A stretch of DNA of 64,000 nt from Nesterenkonia marinintestina (GTDB lineage: Bacteria > Actinomycetota > Actinomycetes > Actinomycetales > Micrococcaceae), in contig NZ_JAOEFD010000004.1 in assembly GCF_025420485.1 (NCBI RefSeq), forward strand, positions 62,001-126,000. The letters are read 5' to 3'. Shown here one piece after another: positions 1 to 9,080 of the stretch (position 1 is the stretch's first letter; every line of letters begins with the position of its first letter). A program made the translations under genes and the position numbers. The notes beneath the pieces are model-generated. The model was not told where the DNA came from and did not search any database. It saw only the letters and a list, made by a program, of their open reading frames with translations.

Positions 1-1365
1 CTCCTCCACCATGAACTGGAAGTCGTAGTCTCCCGAGAGGGCGACGACCGTGGCGTCAGGCGTAGCCCGAGCGACCCCGAGGGCGGCGGGTCCGGTCCAG
101 CCGAGCGGCCCGGCCTGCCCTGCGTTGATCCAGCGGCGGGGGTGGTAGACGTGCAGCATCTGGGCGCCGGCGATCTGGCTCAGACCGATGGTGGTCACAT
201 ACGTGGCGTCCTGACCGAAGACGGAGTTCATCTCCTGGTAGACGCGCTGGGGCTTGATCGGCCGCTCGGTGAAATTCGTCTTCCGGTGGAGCGTGGACTT
301 CCTCCGTTCGCAGCTCTGCGACCAGTCCGAGAAGTCCGGGAGTCCGGCGCCGTCGCGACGACGCCGGGCGGCCCGCAGCAGCGCGTCCAGCGCCGCACCC
401 GCGTCCGAGACCACGCCGAAGTCGGGGGCGAAGACCCGTCCGATCTGGGTGGGCTCGACGTCGATGTGCACGAACCGCCGACCGCGGCGGTACACCTCGA
501 GGTCCCCGGTGTGCCTGTTGGCCCACCGGTTGCCGATGCCGACCACCAGGTCGGACTCCAGGAAGGAGACGTTGCCGTAGCGGGAGTGGGTCTGGATTCC
601 CACCATCCCGGACATCAGCCGATGGTCGTCGGGGATCGCGCCCCAGGCCATGAGCGTCGGGGAGACGGGGACGTCGAGGAGCTCGGCGAACTCGACCAGT
701 CGGTCCTCGGCGCCGGCGTTGAGTATCCCGCCTCCGGCCACGATGATCGGACGTTCGGCCGACGCGATCATGTCCAGGATCTTCTCCGCCTGCGCGTCGG
801 TGGCCTCCGGCCGTCCGACGGGCAGCGGTTCGTACATGTCGATGTCGAACTCGATCTCCGTGAGCTGCACGTCCAGGGGGAGGTCGATCAGCACGGGGCC
901 GGGACGGCCGGACCTCATGAGCCCGAAGGCCTTCTGGAAGGCGCCCGGCACCTGCCCCGCCTCGAGCACGGTCTTGGCCATCTTCGTCAGCGGCTCGGCG
1001 ACTGCGGCGATGTCCACCGCCTGGAAGTCCTCCTTGTCGAGGACCGGGACCGGCGCCTGCCCGGTGATGCACAGGATGGGCTGGGAGTCGGCCTGGGCGG
1101 CGTAGAGTCCGGTGATCATGTCGGTGCCGGCGGGGCCCGAGGTGCCGATGCACACCCCGATGTTGCCGGGGGCCGCCCGGGTGAAGCCGTCGGCCATGTG
1201 GGAGGCGCCCTCGACATGTCGGGCCAGGGTGTGGCGGATGCCCCCATGGGCCCTCATCGCTGAGTAGAGGGGATTGATGGCGGCTCCTGGGAGTCCGAAC
1301 GTCTCCGAGGCCCCCTCCTTCTCGAGGATGAGGGCGACGGCGTCCACGGCTCGCATGCGGGTCAT
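1..1365 (-). CDS. gcl: Glyoxylate carboligase (tartronate-semialdehyde synthase), C-terminus outside window
   Basis: ThDP/FAD enzyme that condenses two glyoxylates to tartronate semialdehyde and CO2. The visible 455 codons start at ATG 1365 with [18 protein letters not shown] and contain [25 protein letters not shown] and [20 protein letters not shown], all typical of Gcl. Residue 51 is Val (RHVEG) where most ThDP enzymes have the catalytic Glu; this Val is a hallmark of true glyoxylate carboligases. The reading frame is still open at position 1 ([10 protein letters not shown]), so about 135 residues of the usual ~590 are missing from view. It is the last visible gene of the minus-strand unit hyi-glxR-gcl, 39 bp after glxR. 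It was identified by direct translation. Confidence 0.95.
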   Translation of the reverse strand, partial: MTRMRAVDAVALILEKEGASETFGLPGAAINPLYSAMRAHGGIRHTLARHVEGASHMADGFTRAAPGNIGVCIGTSGPAGTDMITGLYAAQADSQPILCITGQAPVPVLDKEDFQAVDIAAVAEPLTKMAKTVLEAGQVPGAFQKAFGLMRSGRPGPVLIDLPLDVQLTEIEFDIDMYEPLPVGRPEATDAQAEKILDMIASAERPIIVAGGGILNAGAEDRLVEFAELLDVPVSPTLMAWGAIPDDHRLMSGMVGIQTHSRYGNVSFLESDLVVGIGNRWANRHTGDLEVYRRGRRFVHIDVEPTQIGRVFAPDFGVVSDAGAALDALLRAARRRRDGAGLPDFSDWSQSCERRKSTLHRKTNFTERPIKPQRVYQEMNSVFGQDATYVTTIGLSQIAGAQMLHVYHPRRWINAGQAGPLGWTGPAALGVARATPDATVVALSGDYDFQFMVEE

Positions 1366-1404
1366 GAGTGCTGCTCCATTCGTCAGAGGGTCCCCGTGGG
1401 GTGC

Positions 1405-2301
1405 TCAGCCTCGGGTCGGGTCGCCCGTGCCTGAGAGCTGCTCGACCAGCTTGAAGAGTCCGGAGTGGTCGAGACCTCCGTCGCCCTGCCGCACAGTGGC
1501 TGCGACGAGCTGGGCCACGGCGCCGGCGAGGGGGATGACGACGCCGGCTTCGCGGGCGGCGGCGGTCACGATGCCCATGTCCTTGTGGTGCAGCTCGAGT
1601 CGGAATCCGGGGTCGAAGGACCGGTCCAACATCTTCCGACCCTTCTGGTCCAGCACCTTGGAGCCGGCCAGCCCTCCGCCGAGGACCTCGAGGGCGGAGT
1701 CGGTGTCGACGCCGTAGGCCTCGAGGAAGACGACGGCCTCGGCCAGCATCTGGATGTTGCCCGCGACGATGAGCTGATTGGCGGCCTTGACGGTCTGGCC
1801 GGACCCCGAGGGGCCGACCCGGACGACGGTCTTCCCGACGGCCCCGAGGACGTCGCCGACGGCGTCGAAGTCGGCCTGCTCACCGCCGACCATGATGGAC
1901 AGCGCCGCGTCGATGGCGCCCTGCTCACCGCCTGAGACCGGTGCGTCCAGCGGGTGCAGCCCCGCCTCACGGGCCTGGTCGGCGAGCTCGCCGGCGACGT
2001 CGGGGCGGATGGTCGAGGCGTCGATCCAGTAGGCGCCCGGCTCCGCGTGCGCGAGCACTCCGTCGTCGGCGGTGAGCACCTCTCGGACGTCCGGGGAGTC
2101 CGGGACCATCGTGATGATCACGTCGGCGCCCTGCACCGCCTCGGCGATGGAGCCGGCGGCGCGGCCACCGGCCTCGGCGAGCTGCTCGGCCCGCTCGGGG
2201 GACCGGTTGCAGCCGACGACGGAGAATCCGGCGGCCTGGAGGTTCTTCGCCATGGGAAGGCCCATGATTCCGAGTCCGATGAATGCGATCGTCCTGCTCA
2301 T
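1405..2301 (-). CDS. glxR: 2-hydroxy-3-oxopropionate (tartronate semialdehyde) reductase
   Basis: NAD(P)H-dependent reductase converting tartronate semialdehyde, the Gcl product, to D-glycerate. The 298-aa protein has the usual length. It shows the N-terminal Rossmann motif FIGLGIMGLPMAKNL (residues 7-21), the beta-hydroxyacid dehydrogenase signature DAPVSGG (119-125) and the catalytic Lys172 in GQTVKAANQL. I chose ATG 2301 because the glycine-rich motif then falls at residue 8; the open frame runs further upstream but that extension is low complexity. It lies between hyi (43 bp) and gcl (39 bp) on the same strand. GarR is the close alternative name; context favours the glyoxylate route. Confidence 0.94.
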   Translation of the reverse strand: MSRTIAFIGLGIMGLPMAKNLQAAGFSVVGCNRSPERAEQLAEAGGRAAGSIAEAVQGADVIITMVPDSPDVREVLTADDGVLAHAEPGAYWIDASTIRPDVAGELADQAREAGLHPLDAPVSGGEQGAIDAALSIMVGGEQADFDAVGDVLGAVGKTVVRVGPSGSGQTVKAANQLIVAGNIQMLAEAVVFLEAYGVDTDSALEVLGGGLAGSKVLDQKGRKMLDRSFDPGFRLELHHKDMGIVTAAAREAGVVIPLAGAVAQLVAATVRQGDGGLDHSGLFKLVEQLSGTGDPTRG

Positions 2302-2344
2302 GAGTGGGGGTCCTCTCTCTCGTGGATCGGGGCTGCGTCGGGGC

Positions 2345-3160
2345 CTAGGCGGAGAGCCAGTCGAAGGCCGTCTCCCTGTCCTGCTTGTACTCCAGTGCGA
2401 TGCGGCCGGTGTAGCCGAGCTCGTAGGACCGTTCGATCCACCGCCGGAGCGGGAGCTCTCCGGTGCCGGGAGCTCCGCGACCGGGAGCATCGGCGATCTG
2501 GACGTGCGCGAACTCGGCGGCGTGCGCCTCGATCACGGCTCCGACGTCGTCGCCGTTGACGTGCATGTGGAAGAGGTCGGCGAGCAGGCCGACGTTCTCC
2601 CCGCCCTGCTCCCGCACGCGGCGGACCACGTCCAGGGCGGCGGCGGCGGTCTTCAGGGGGTACTCGTCCGCCCCGGAGACCGGCTCGACGAGCACCGTGC
2701 CGCCGATCGGGGCCACCTTCTCGGCGGCCAGGAGGAGGTTCTCGACGGCGATGTCGTCCTGGGCCTGCTCGGTCTGCCCGTCCTGCCGCAGCCCGTAGAG
2801 GGCGTTGAAGGCGGTGCACCCCGTCCGCTCCCCGATCGAGGTCGCGAGCGCGACGTTCTCGGCGAAGTCCTCGCACCGGCCCTTCACCGAGACCATCCCC
2901 CGGTCGCCGCGGGACATGTCGCCGGCCCAGAAGTTGAGCCCACGGAGGGCGACCCCGGCGTCCTCGAGGGAGACGACGAACCGATCGACGTCCTCGGACG
3001 AGGGAGTGGGTTCGCCGTCGAAGGGCCACCAGAACTCCACGTCGGTGAAGCCTGCGGCTCGGGCGGCCGCGGGCCGCTCCATCACGGGGAGCTCGGTGAG
3101 GAGCGTCGAGCAGTTCAGCACATAGCTCCGCGGAGAGGTGAAGTCGAAGGTCGCAGTCAT
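2345..3160 (-). CDS. hyi: Hydroxypyruvate isomerase
   Basis: Cofactor-independent TIM-barrel isomerase interconverting hydroxypyruvate and tartronate semialdehyde. The 271-aa protein has the family features: an N-terminal NCSTLLTELPVMERPAAA region, GLNFWAGDM, ENLLLAAEKVAPIGGTVLVEP with the metal-binding Glu, LLADLFHMHV, and the C-terminal GRIALEYKQ, where the last metal-binding Glu is expected. It is the first gene of the minus-strand glyoxylate-recycling unit, so its promoter should lie in 3161-3416, opposite the purine permease. Start ATG 3160 follows a GGAGGGCCCC stretch on the minus strand. Confidence 0.92.
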   Translation of the reverse strand: MTATFDFTSPRSYVLNCSTLLTELPVMERPAAARAAGFTDVEFWWPFDGEPTPSSEDVDRFVVSLEDAGVALRGLNFWAGDMSRGDRGMVSVKGRCEDFAENVALATSIGERTGCTAFNALYGLRQDGQTEQAQDDIAVENLLLAAEKVAPIGGTVLVEPVSGADEYPLKTAAAALDVVRRVREQGGENVGLLADLFHMHVNGDDVGAVIEAHAAEFAHVQIADAPGRGAPGTGELPLRRWIERSYELGYTGRIALEYKQDRETAFDWLSA

Positions 3161-3195
3161 CGGGGCCCTCCTGCACGGGTGATCGACGGATCAGA

Positions 3196-3212
3196 TTTCG
3201 TGATGCGAGAAC
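3196..3212. promoter_or_regulatory. Putative IclR-regulon operator, hyi side
   Basis: TTTCGTGATGCGAGAAC lies 36 bp upstream of hyi. It matches TTCCGCAATGCGAGAAC at 9920-9936 at 14 of 17 positions. The shared half is ATGCGAGAAC. Both sites lie upstream of purine-catabolic genes, so binding by the IclR protein encoded at 9081-9863 is inferred, not shown. Confidence 0.5.
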
Positions 3213-3350
3213 TCTCATCCGCATCTTGAAAGTGATACTACGACTCGAGCACACCTCCGTCAACATCCCCGGAACCCCTGGGGCCGCCCCTGCGCCGTGT
3301 CGACCTTGACGCGACGAGTGTGACCGGGGTTACACTCGAATTCACTATCT

Positions 3351-3373
3351 GGAATATGACTTCCGTAATCCGA
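3351..3373. promoter_or_regulatory. Putative operator upstream of the purine permease
   Basis: The segment contains GGAATATGACTTCC, with inverted GGAA/TTCC arms, followed by TTCCGTAATCCGA. TTCCGTA recurs at 8936 and, in reverse, near 8971. The site is 44 bp upstream of the permease start in a divergent promoter region. Confidence 0.45.
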
Positions 3374-3416
3374 CAGCTTCATGTGTCGCGACGGCATGAC
3401 TGAGAGGTATCGCCCC

Positions 3417-5117
3417 ATGAGCGCAGAGACACCCGGCCGGAGGGCCCGCAGGAAGACCACGGTGCCTCGCGGGTCGGACCGCCCCGAGGACGAATGGCTG
3501 CCCATCCCGAGGCTCGCGATGTTCGGACTGCAGCACGTGCTGACCATGTACGGGGGCATCATCGCCGTGCCGCTGATCATCGGCACGGCGGCGGGGCTGA
3601 CCGGTGAGCAGACCGCCCTGCTGGTGACGGCCAGCCTCTTCGTCGGGGGCCTCGCCACCGTCCTGCAGAGTGTGGGTCTCCCCTACCTCGGGGCCAAGCT
3701 GCCCCTGGTGCAGGGGGTCTCCTTCGCCGGCGTCGCGACCATGCTGGCCATCCTGGCCGGACCCGGAAACGATCTGACCACGGTGCTCGGCGCGGTCATC
3801 GTCGCCAGTCTCGCGGGATTCGTCATCGCACCCTTCTTCGCCTCGATCATCCGCTTCTTCCCTCCCGTGGTGACGGGCACGGTCATCACCGCGATCGGCC
3901 TCAGCCTGATCCCCGTCGCGGCGAACTGGTCGATGGGCGGCGATTCGGAGGCCGACGACTACGGGTCCCTGGCCAACATCACCCTCGCGTTCATCACGCT
4001 GGGCGCGATCATGCTGCTCAGCAAGATCGGCTCGGCGGCGATCTCACGGCTCTCGATCCTGCTGGGTCTCATCCTGGGCACGGCCGTCGGCGGCCTCATG
4101 GGGCTCACCGACTTCACAGAGGTCGGCGACGGCGCATGGGCCTCCCTGCCCGGAGTCTTCGCCTTCGGAGTGCCGACGTTCGACGCCGCCGCCATCATCT
4201 CCATGTTCATCGTCATCCTGGTCGCCAAGACCGAGACCGTGGCCGACCTGATCGCCGTCAGCGAGATCATCGATACCCGGGTGGATCGTCGCCGGATCGC
4301 GGACGGGCTCCGCGCCGACATGCTCTCCTCCGCGATCGCCCCGGTGTTCGGCTCCTTCACCCAGACCGCCTTCTCCCAGAACGTCGGCCTCGTCGCCCTG
4401 ACGAGGGTCAAGAGCCGCTTCGTGGTCGCGGCCGGAGGCGTGTTCCTCGTGACGATGGGACTGCTGCCGGTGCTGGGACAGGCCATCGCGGCGATCCCGA
4501 TGCCTGTGCTCGGCGGTGCGGGCATCATGCTGTTCGGCACGGTGGCCGGATCGGGCATCCGCTATCTGAAGACCGTCGCGTTCGACGGCAACATGAACCT
4601 CATCATCGTCTCGGCCTCCCTGGCCTTCGCGATGATCCCGGTGGTCCAGGAGGACTTCTACCACGCGTTCCCGTCCTGGTTCCAGACGATCTTCCACTCC
4701 GGCATCTCATCGGCCGCCGTCATGGCCGTGCTGCTGAACCTGCTGTTCAACGAGCTGCGCTTCGGCACGCCGAAGGATCCCTCGGTCTTCGCCGCCAAGC
4801 CCATCAGGGTGCTGTCGCCGACGAACCTCAAGGAGCTCAAGGAGGACGACGTCTTCGTCGACGGACGGTTCCTGGACTGCGACGGGGAGGAGATCCCCGT
4901 GGTGCCCGACGACAAGGTCGCAGAGATCCGCGACGCGATCGACGCCGGGGAGATCACCGACACGTCTCAGGTGCAGATCGTCGCCGAGAGCGGACGCCCG
5001 GCGCTCCACGGGGAGGACGACCCCCGGAGTCCGGACCGTGCTCAGGAGTCGGAGATCGCAGACCCGGACTCGGAGGTCACAGACCGGGAGCCGGGCGGCC
5101 CACGACGTCCAGAGTGA
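3417..5117 (+). CDS. NCS2/NAT family purine (xanthine/urate/uracil) permease
   Basis: Polytopic membrane permease of the nucleobase-ascorbate transporter family, about 14 hydrophobic segments, 566 aa from ATG 3417. Supporting motifs are FGLQHVLTMYGGIIAVPLII (TM1), LVQGVSFAGV, the conserved acidic segment TETVADLIAVSEI, and the NAT signature QNVGLVALTRVKSR. The C-terminal ~100 residues form a charged cytoplasmic tail. ATG 3417 follows GAGAGG at 9-nt spacing; in-frame ATGs at 3381 and 3396 are less well placed. Its place between glyoxylate recycling and urate catabolism suggests urate, xanthine or allantoin as substrate. Substrate specificity cannot be read from the sequence. Confidence 0.9.
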   Translation: MSAETPGRRARRKTTVPRGSDRPEDEWLPIPRLAMFGLQHVLTMYGGIIAVPLIIGTAAGLTGEQTALLVTASLFVGGLATVLQSVGLPYLGAKLPLVQGVSFAGVATMLAILAGPGNDLTTVLGAVIVASLAGFVIAPFFASIIRFFPPVVTGTVITAIGLSLIPVAANWSMGGDSEADDYGSLANITLAFITLGAIMLLSKIGSAAISRLSILLGLILGTAVGGLMGLTDFTEVGDGAWASLPGVFAFGVPTFDAAAIISMFIVILVAKTETVADLIAVSEIIDTRVDRRRIADGLRADMLSSAIAPVFGSFTQTAFSQNVGLVALTRVKSRFVVAAGGVFLVTMGLLPVLGQAIAAIPMPVLGGAGIMLFGTVAGSGIRYLKTVAFDGNMNLIIVSASLAFAMIPVVQEDFYHAFPSWFQTIFHSGISSAAVMAVLLNLLFNELRFGTPKDPSVFAAKPIRVLSPTNLKELKEDDVFVDGRFLDCDGEEIPVVPDDKVAEIRDAIDAGEITDTSQVQIVAESGRPALHGEDDPRSPDRAQESEIADPDSEVTDREPGGPRRPE

Positions 5118-5121
5118 TCAG

Positions 5122-5153
5122 GCCGGCGGACCGCAGGTCGGCGGGCCGCCGGC
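5122..5153. terminator. Possible terminator between convergent permease and allE
   Basis: GCCGGCGG (5122-5129) and CCGCCGGC (5146-5153) form an 8-bp GC stem with a 16-nt loop just after the permease stop. There is no U-tract, and GC-rich background makes chance pairing possible. Confidence 0.35.
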
Positions 5154-5184
5154 ACCCGCCGCGCGCCCCTCGACCGGGGTCAGC

Positions 5185-6084
5185 TCACAGCTGCACCTGG
5201 CGGTTCACGTCCTTGTAGAGCAGGTAGCGGAACGGTTCGGGACCGCCCGCGTAGCAGGCCTGGGGACAGAACGCCCGGAGCGCGAGGAAGTCGCCCGCCT
5301 GGACCTCCACCCAATCCTCGTTGAGCCGATAGACGCCCTTGCCCTGGAGGATGTAGATGCCGTGCTCCATCTCGTGGGTCTCCGCGAACGGGATCACGGC
5401 ACCGGCCTCGAAGGTGACGATGTTGACGTGCATGTCGTAGGCCGGATCCTTCGGGTCCAGCATCCTGGTGGTCCGCCAGCGACCCTCCGTGCCCGGCATC
5501 GGACGGGCCTCGACGTCCCGTTCGTCGCCGAACACGGGTGCGGGGCTGTGCCCGGGCAGAGGCTGGTGGCGCTTGCGCAGCCAGTGCAGGCGGGCGGGTG
5601 CGTCACCGACGGCCTTCAGCGTCCACTGCGCACCTGCCGGCAGGAAGGCGAATCCGCCGGGACCCAGAGTGTGGGTGGTGCCGTCGAGGGTGACCTCGGC
5701 CTCACCTTCCATGAGGAAGAGGAACCCCTGCACCTCGTCCTGCGGCTCCGGGGCGTCCGAGCCTCCGCCGGGAGAGACCTCCAGGATGGTCTGTGAGAAC
5801 GTCACGGGGCCGCCGGCGACAGGTCGGCTGAGCACCCAGGATCTGGTGGCGCGCCACTCGGGGAGCACCGTGGTCACGATGTCACGCAGCACGCCGCGGG
5901 GGATCACGGTGTACGCGGTGGTGACCACGGCCCGGTCGGTGAGCAGGTCGCTCTGCGGCGGGTGTCCGCCGTGGGGCGCGTAGTACTGCGGCTCCGTCCC
6001 GCGGGCCTCTGCTCGGGCAGCGGTCTCGGTGCTCGTGCTGGTGCTCGTGCTGGTGGCCTGCGTGCCGTTCTCGGCCTCGTTCAT
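5185..6084 (-). CDS. allE: (S)-ureidoglycine aminohydrolase, bicupin
   Basis: Mn-dependent bicupin that releases ammonia from (S)-ureidoglycine to give (S)-ureidoglycolate in allantoin breakdown. The 299-aa protein has the YlbA layout: YYAPHGGHPPQSDLLTDRAV near the N-terminus, first cupin barrel LMEGEAEVTLDG, and a second barrel with the ligand segment ETHEMEHGIYILQGKGVY and GDFLALRAFCPQACYAGG. The C-terminus LLYKDVNRQ is typical. ATG 6084 follows AGAGAGGAAGTGACG on the minus strand and is preferred over an upstream in-frame ATG. The Thr/Ser run at residues 8-15 is a small linker. It is the last gene of the malic enzyme-DUF6986-allE unit. Confidence 0.93.
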   Translation of the reverse strand: MNEAENGTQATSTSTSTSTETAARAEARGTEPQYYAPHGGHPPQSDLLTDRAVVTTAYTVIPRGVLRDIVTTVLPEWRATRSWVLSRPVAGGPVTFSQTILEVSPGGGSDAPEPQDEVQGFLFLMEGEAEVTLDGTTHTLGPGGFAFLPAGAQWTLKAVGDAPARLHWLRKRHQPLPGHSPAPVFGDERDVEARPMPGTEGRWRTTRMLDPKDPAYDMHVNIVTFEAGAVIPFAETHEMEHGIYILQGKGVYRLNEDWVEVQAGDFLALRAFCPQACYAGGPEPFRYLLYKDVNRQVQL

Positions 6085-6131
6085 CGTCACTTCCTCTCTC
6101 GACGTCCCACCCGGTTCCTCATCGGCCGACC

Positions 6132-7511
6132 TCACCCTATGGCATCGCCGTCGTCCATCCGACCCGTGCGGGCCAGCCCGCGCAGCCCCTCAGGGGCGAA
6201 CCCGGCCGCGGATTCGACCTCCGCACCGGTCACCGCACCGCAGGCCAGGGCCCGCTCGAGGTATCGGGCGAGGGCCTTGGCGGTGGCGGGCTCGTCGAGG
6301 ACCGCCGAGTCCTCGCGGCGGACGTAGCTGCGCAGTCGCCGGGCCGCGGAGTCGAACCCTCCGCGGAAGAAGCAGAAGGTGGCCAGGAACCGTGTGGGGA
6401 GCTGGTGGGGGTGGAGGTCCCAGCCCTGATGGATGCCGTGCTGCAGGTGACGACGGACCAGACGGGCGTGCAGATCCCAGGCCGCGGCCACCGCATCGGG
6501 TTCGCCGACGGGCAGGATGTTGGTCGAGCCGTCGGAGACGTGGACGCCGGTCCCGGCCACGGCCAGCATCATCTGATGTTTGGCGAAGTCGGCCCCCGGG
6601 TGATCCATCCCCTGGTAGGCGGCGGCGATCCCCAAGGACGCCGAATAGTCGTACGTGCCGTAGTGGAGCGAGGTCACGCGCCCCTCTCCGGCGTCCAGGG
6701 CGGGGCCCAGCGGCACCGTCCCGTCCGCTCCCAGGATCAGCTGCGGGGTCTCCACCTGGATCTCGAAGCCGAGGGTCCCCTCCGGGAGGCCGTGCCCCTG
6801 CTCGAGTCCGCGGCAGGCGGTGACCATGGCCGCCACCTGGTCGGGGGTGCTGACCTTGGGCAGCGTGAGCACGAGCTGCTCGGGCAGCCCGCCCGAGGCG
6901 TGCAGCAGGGTGGAGAGGAAGAGGTCGAGGGTGCGGAGGCCGCGACGCCGAGTCTGGGCCTCCATGCTCTTGAACCGGATCCCGATCGACCCGGGAGCGG
7001 CCTCGGCCGCGAGTCCGCGCGCGGCGTACTCCGCGGCCGTCCGCGCCCAGTGGTCCTCCTCCTCGTCGGACCGGTCGCCGAAGCCGTCCTCGAAGTCGAT
7101 CCTCAGGTCCTCGACGGGTTCGGTGCGCAGCTTCCGATCCACCGCGTCGGCGAGCCGTTCGGCCTCGGCCGATCCGTCATCGGCACCGTCAGCACCGTCA
7201 GCACCTGCACGCTCCGGGGCGGCGATGAGTCCGGGCCCGCGGCGGGAACCGTCGAGGACCTGCTGCGCGAGACGCACCAGCCCTCCGTGCTCCTCCACGG
7301 CCTCGACGGCCTGCCGGCCCCACCGCTGCGGCAGATCCGGGGTGTAGGTGTCGGCAGGCACGTAGACGGTGTGCACAGGCTGCCGGACGTCGCGTTCCCC
7401 GGGGTAGCGGGTGCGCAGCAGCTCGTCCGTGGTCGCCAGGTCCTCGTCGATGCCGCGCAGCAGATCCTGGGTGAGCGTGGGGGCGCGGTGGGCTTCGGTC
7501 GATCCGCTCAT
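6132..7511 (-). CDS. DUF6986 / HpcH-HpaI-CitE-like aldolase family protein
   Basis: 459-aa protein of the phosphoenolpyruvate/pyruvate TIM-barrel superfamily (CitE/HpcH-like), a family often seen with actinobacterial allantoin genes. Visible features include the acidic metal-site segment VEDLRIDFEDGFG, GIRFKSMEAQTRRRGL, LVLTLPKV, LGFEIQVETPQLI with a ligand-type Glu, and SLHYGTYDYSASLGI. C-terminal segments are HPHQLPTRF and FFRGGFDSAARRLRSY. ATG 7511 overlaps the malic enzyme stop by 4 bp (ATGA), implying translational coupling. The reaction is unknown. Given the neighbours, a C-C lyase acting on a glyoxylate- or malate-related compound is a guess. A short Gly-Ala-Asp repeat occurs near residues 100-110. 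Confidence 0.8.
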   Translation of the reverse strand: MSGSTEAHRAPTLTQDLLRGIDEDLATTDELLRTRYPGERDVRQPVHTVYVPADTYTPDLPQRWGRQAVEAVEEHGGLVRLAQQVLDGSRRGPGLIAAPERAGADGADGADDGSAEAERLADAVDRKLRTEPVEDLRIDFEDGFGDRSDEEEDHWARTAAEYAARGLAAEAAPGSIGIRFKSMEAQTRRRGLRTLDLFLSTLLHASGGLPEQLVLTLPKVSTPDQVAAMVTACRGLEQGHGLPEGTLGFEIQVETPQLILGADGTVPLGPALDAGEGRVTSLHYGTYDYSASLGIAAAYQGMDHPGADFAKHQMMLAVAGTGVHVSDGSTNILPVGEPDAVAAAWDLHARLVRRHLQHGIHQGWDLHPHQLPTRFLATFCFFRGGFDSAARRLRSYVRREDSAVLDEPATAKALARYLERALACGAVTGAEVESAAGFAPEGLRGLARTGRMDDGDAIG

Positions 7512-8911
7512 GAGCGTCCTCCGTCCTGCGGGGCGCGTGCGGCCTCCACCACGGCCAGGGCCACCTTCTCGGCGACCTCGGGGTCGAACACGGAGGGGAC
7601 GATGCAGCGGGGGTTCAGCTCCTCCGAGGGGACGCATGCCGCGATCGCCTCGGCCGCTCCGACGAGCATGGCGTCGGTGATGTCGGAGGCTTCGGCGTCG
7701 AGGAGTCCGCGGAAGAAGCCGGGGAAGGCCAGGACGTTGTTGATCTGGTTCGGATGGTCGCTGCGGCCGGTGGCCACCACGGCGGCGTGCTTCCCCGCCT
7801 CGGCCGGATCGACCTCAGGGTCCGGGTTGGACATCGCGAACACGGCGGCGCCCTCGGCCATGGCGGCGATGTCCTCGGCGCCCAGCAGGTCGGGTGCGGA
7901 GACGCCGATGAACACGTCGGCCCCGACGACGGCCTCCTTCAGCGTGCCGGAGAAGCCCTCGGTGTTCGTATGCTCAGCGATCCAGGCCTTGTGCGGGTCG
8001 CTCTGGTCCGATCCCGGCTCGATGGCGCCGCTGCGGCCGCAGGCCACGATGTGAGGCGCCCCGGCGGCCATCAGCAGTCGGATGATCGCGTGACCGGCCG
8101 CTCCCACCCCGGAGACGACGGTGCGCACCTCCTCCATGCGCTTGTCCACCACGCGCAGCGCGTTGCGCAGGGCCGCCAGGGTCACGACGGCGGTGCCGTG
8201 CTGGTCGTCGTGGAAGACCGGGACGTCGAGCTCCTCGCGCAGCCGCGCCTCGATCTCGAAGCAGCGCGGGGCGGAGATGTCCTCCAGGTTGATCCCGCCG
8301 TACGCCGGTGCGATCGCTCGGCAGATGCTGATGATCTCCTCGGTGTCCTGGGTGTCGAGGGCGACCGGCCACGCATCGACCCCGGCGAACTGCTTGAACA
8401 GGACCGCCTTGCCCTCCATGACGGGCATGGCCGCCTCCGGGCCGATGTTCCCCAGACCCAGCACCGCGGAGCCGTCGGTCACCACGGCCACCGTGTTCCG
8501 CCTGATGGTCAGCCGACGCGCCTCCCGGGGATCGGCCGCGATGGCCCGGCAGACGCGTGCCACACCCGGGGTGTAGGCGCCGGAGAGGTCGTCCCGTGTG
8601 CGGAGGGGCACCTTGGGCGCGGACTCCAGCTTGCCCCCGAGGTGCAGCAGGAATGTTCGGTCCGAGACCGTGCGCACCTCGACTCCGTCGAGAGCCTCCA
8701 GGGCCGCCTCCACCTCCTCGCCGTGCGCGGCGTCGCGGGTGTCGCAGCTGACGTCGACGATCAGCGCCTCAGGGGTGGACTCGGCGACGTCGAGGGAGGT
8801 CAGGACCGCCCCTGTGCCTGCGACCACGCTCACCAGGTCCGATGCGGCGGTCTGTCCGACCGGTGCGGCCACCCGCAGTGTGATCGAGTTTCCGGGGCTC
8901 GGCGCAGCCAT
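7508..8911 (-). CDS. NAD(P)-dependent malic enzyme with N-terminal ACT-like domain
   Basis: Oxidative decarboxylation of malate to pyruvate. The 467-aa protein has an ACT-like N-terminal domain (residues ~1-85, LRVAAPVGQTAASDLVSVVAG). A malic-enzyme catalytic domain follows, with YTPGVARVCRAIA, RRNTVAVVTDGSAVLGLGNI, PVMEGKAVLFKQFAGVDAWP, INLEDISAPRCFEIE and PVFHDDQHGTAVV. The NAD-binding domain has VVSGVGAAGHAI and AMSNPDPEVDP. It can convert malate made by malate synthase (12254-13855) to pyruvate, giving an alternative glyoxylate exit to Gcl. Start ATG 8911 puts the ACT domain at the N-terminus; the longer frame upstream runs through the divergent promoter. Confidence 0.92.
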   Translation of the reverse strand: MAAPSPGNSITLRVAAPVGQTAASDLVSVVAGTGAVLTSLDVAESTPEALIVDVSCDTRDAAHGEEVEAALEALDGVEVRTVSDRTFLLHLGGKLESAPKVPLRTRDDLSGAYTPGVARVCRAIAADPREARRLTIRRNTVAVVTDGSAVLGLGNIGPEAAMPVMEGKAVLFKQFAGVDAWPVALDTQDTEEIISICRAIAPAYGGINLEDISAPRCFEIEARLREELDVPVFHDDQHGTAVVTLAALRNALRVVDKRMEEVRTVVSGVGAAGHAIIRLLMAAGAPHIVACGRSGAIEPGSDQSDPHKAWIAEHTNTEGFSGTLKEAVVGADVFIGVSAPDLLGAEDIAAMAEGAAVFAMSNPDPEVDPAEAGKHAAVVATGRSDHPNQINNVLAFPGFFRGLLDAEASDITDAMLVGAAEAIAACVPSEELNPRCIVPSVFDPEVAEKVALAVVEAARAPQDGGRS

Positions 8912-8935
8912 GAGCGTCCTCCCATCCAGTGAAGT

Positions 8936-8952
8936 TTCCGTATCTCGGATAC
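8936..8952. promoter_or_regulatory. Putative IclR operator in the malic enzyme/iclR divergent promoter, site 1
   Basis: TTCCGTATCTCGGATAC matches TTCCACATCATGGATAC at 12171-12187 at 13 of 17 positions. It lies 25 bp upstream of malic enzyme and 129 bp upstream of the IclR start. Confidence 0.5.
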
Positions 8953-8956
8953 TACC

Positions 8957-8971
8957 TTCTGTTATACGGAA
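8957..8971. promoter_or_regulatory. Putative IclR operator in the malic enzyme/iclR divergent promoter, site 2
   Basis: TTCTGTTATACGGAA is an imperfect 15-bp palindrome. Its reverse complement begins TTCCGTAT, like site 1. Two adjacent sites in this promoter would fit autoregulation of the IclR gene. Confidence 0.5.
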
Positions 8972-9080
8972 TCGCGACCACCCTATAGACTCACCCAAGA
9001 ACTCCGGGAGGCCCACCGATCCGCCGACGTGCGGGTCGACTGCGCCCCGCCTCACATCATGCCAGGAGGGACCTCGCACC

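Noticed and set aside
6405-8932. Long plus-strand frames opposite malic enzyme and DUF6986
   Set aside because: The minus-strand frames hold complete enzyme motifs; the plus-strand frames are low-complexity Gly/His/Arg shadows.
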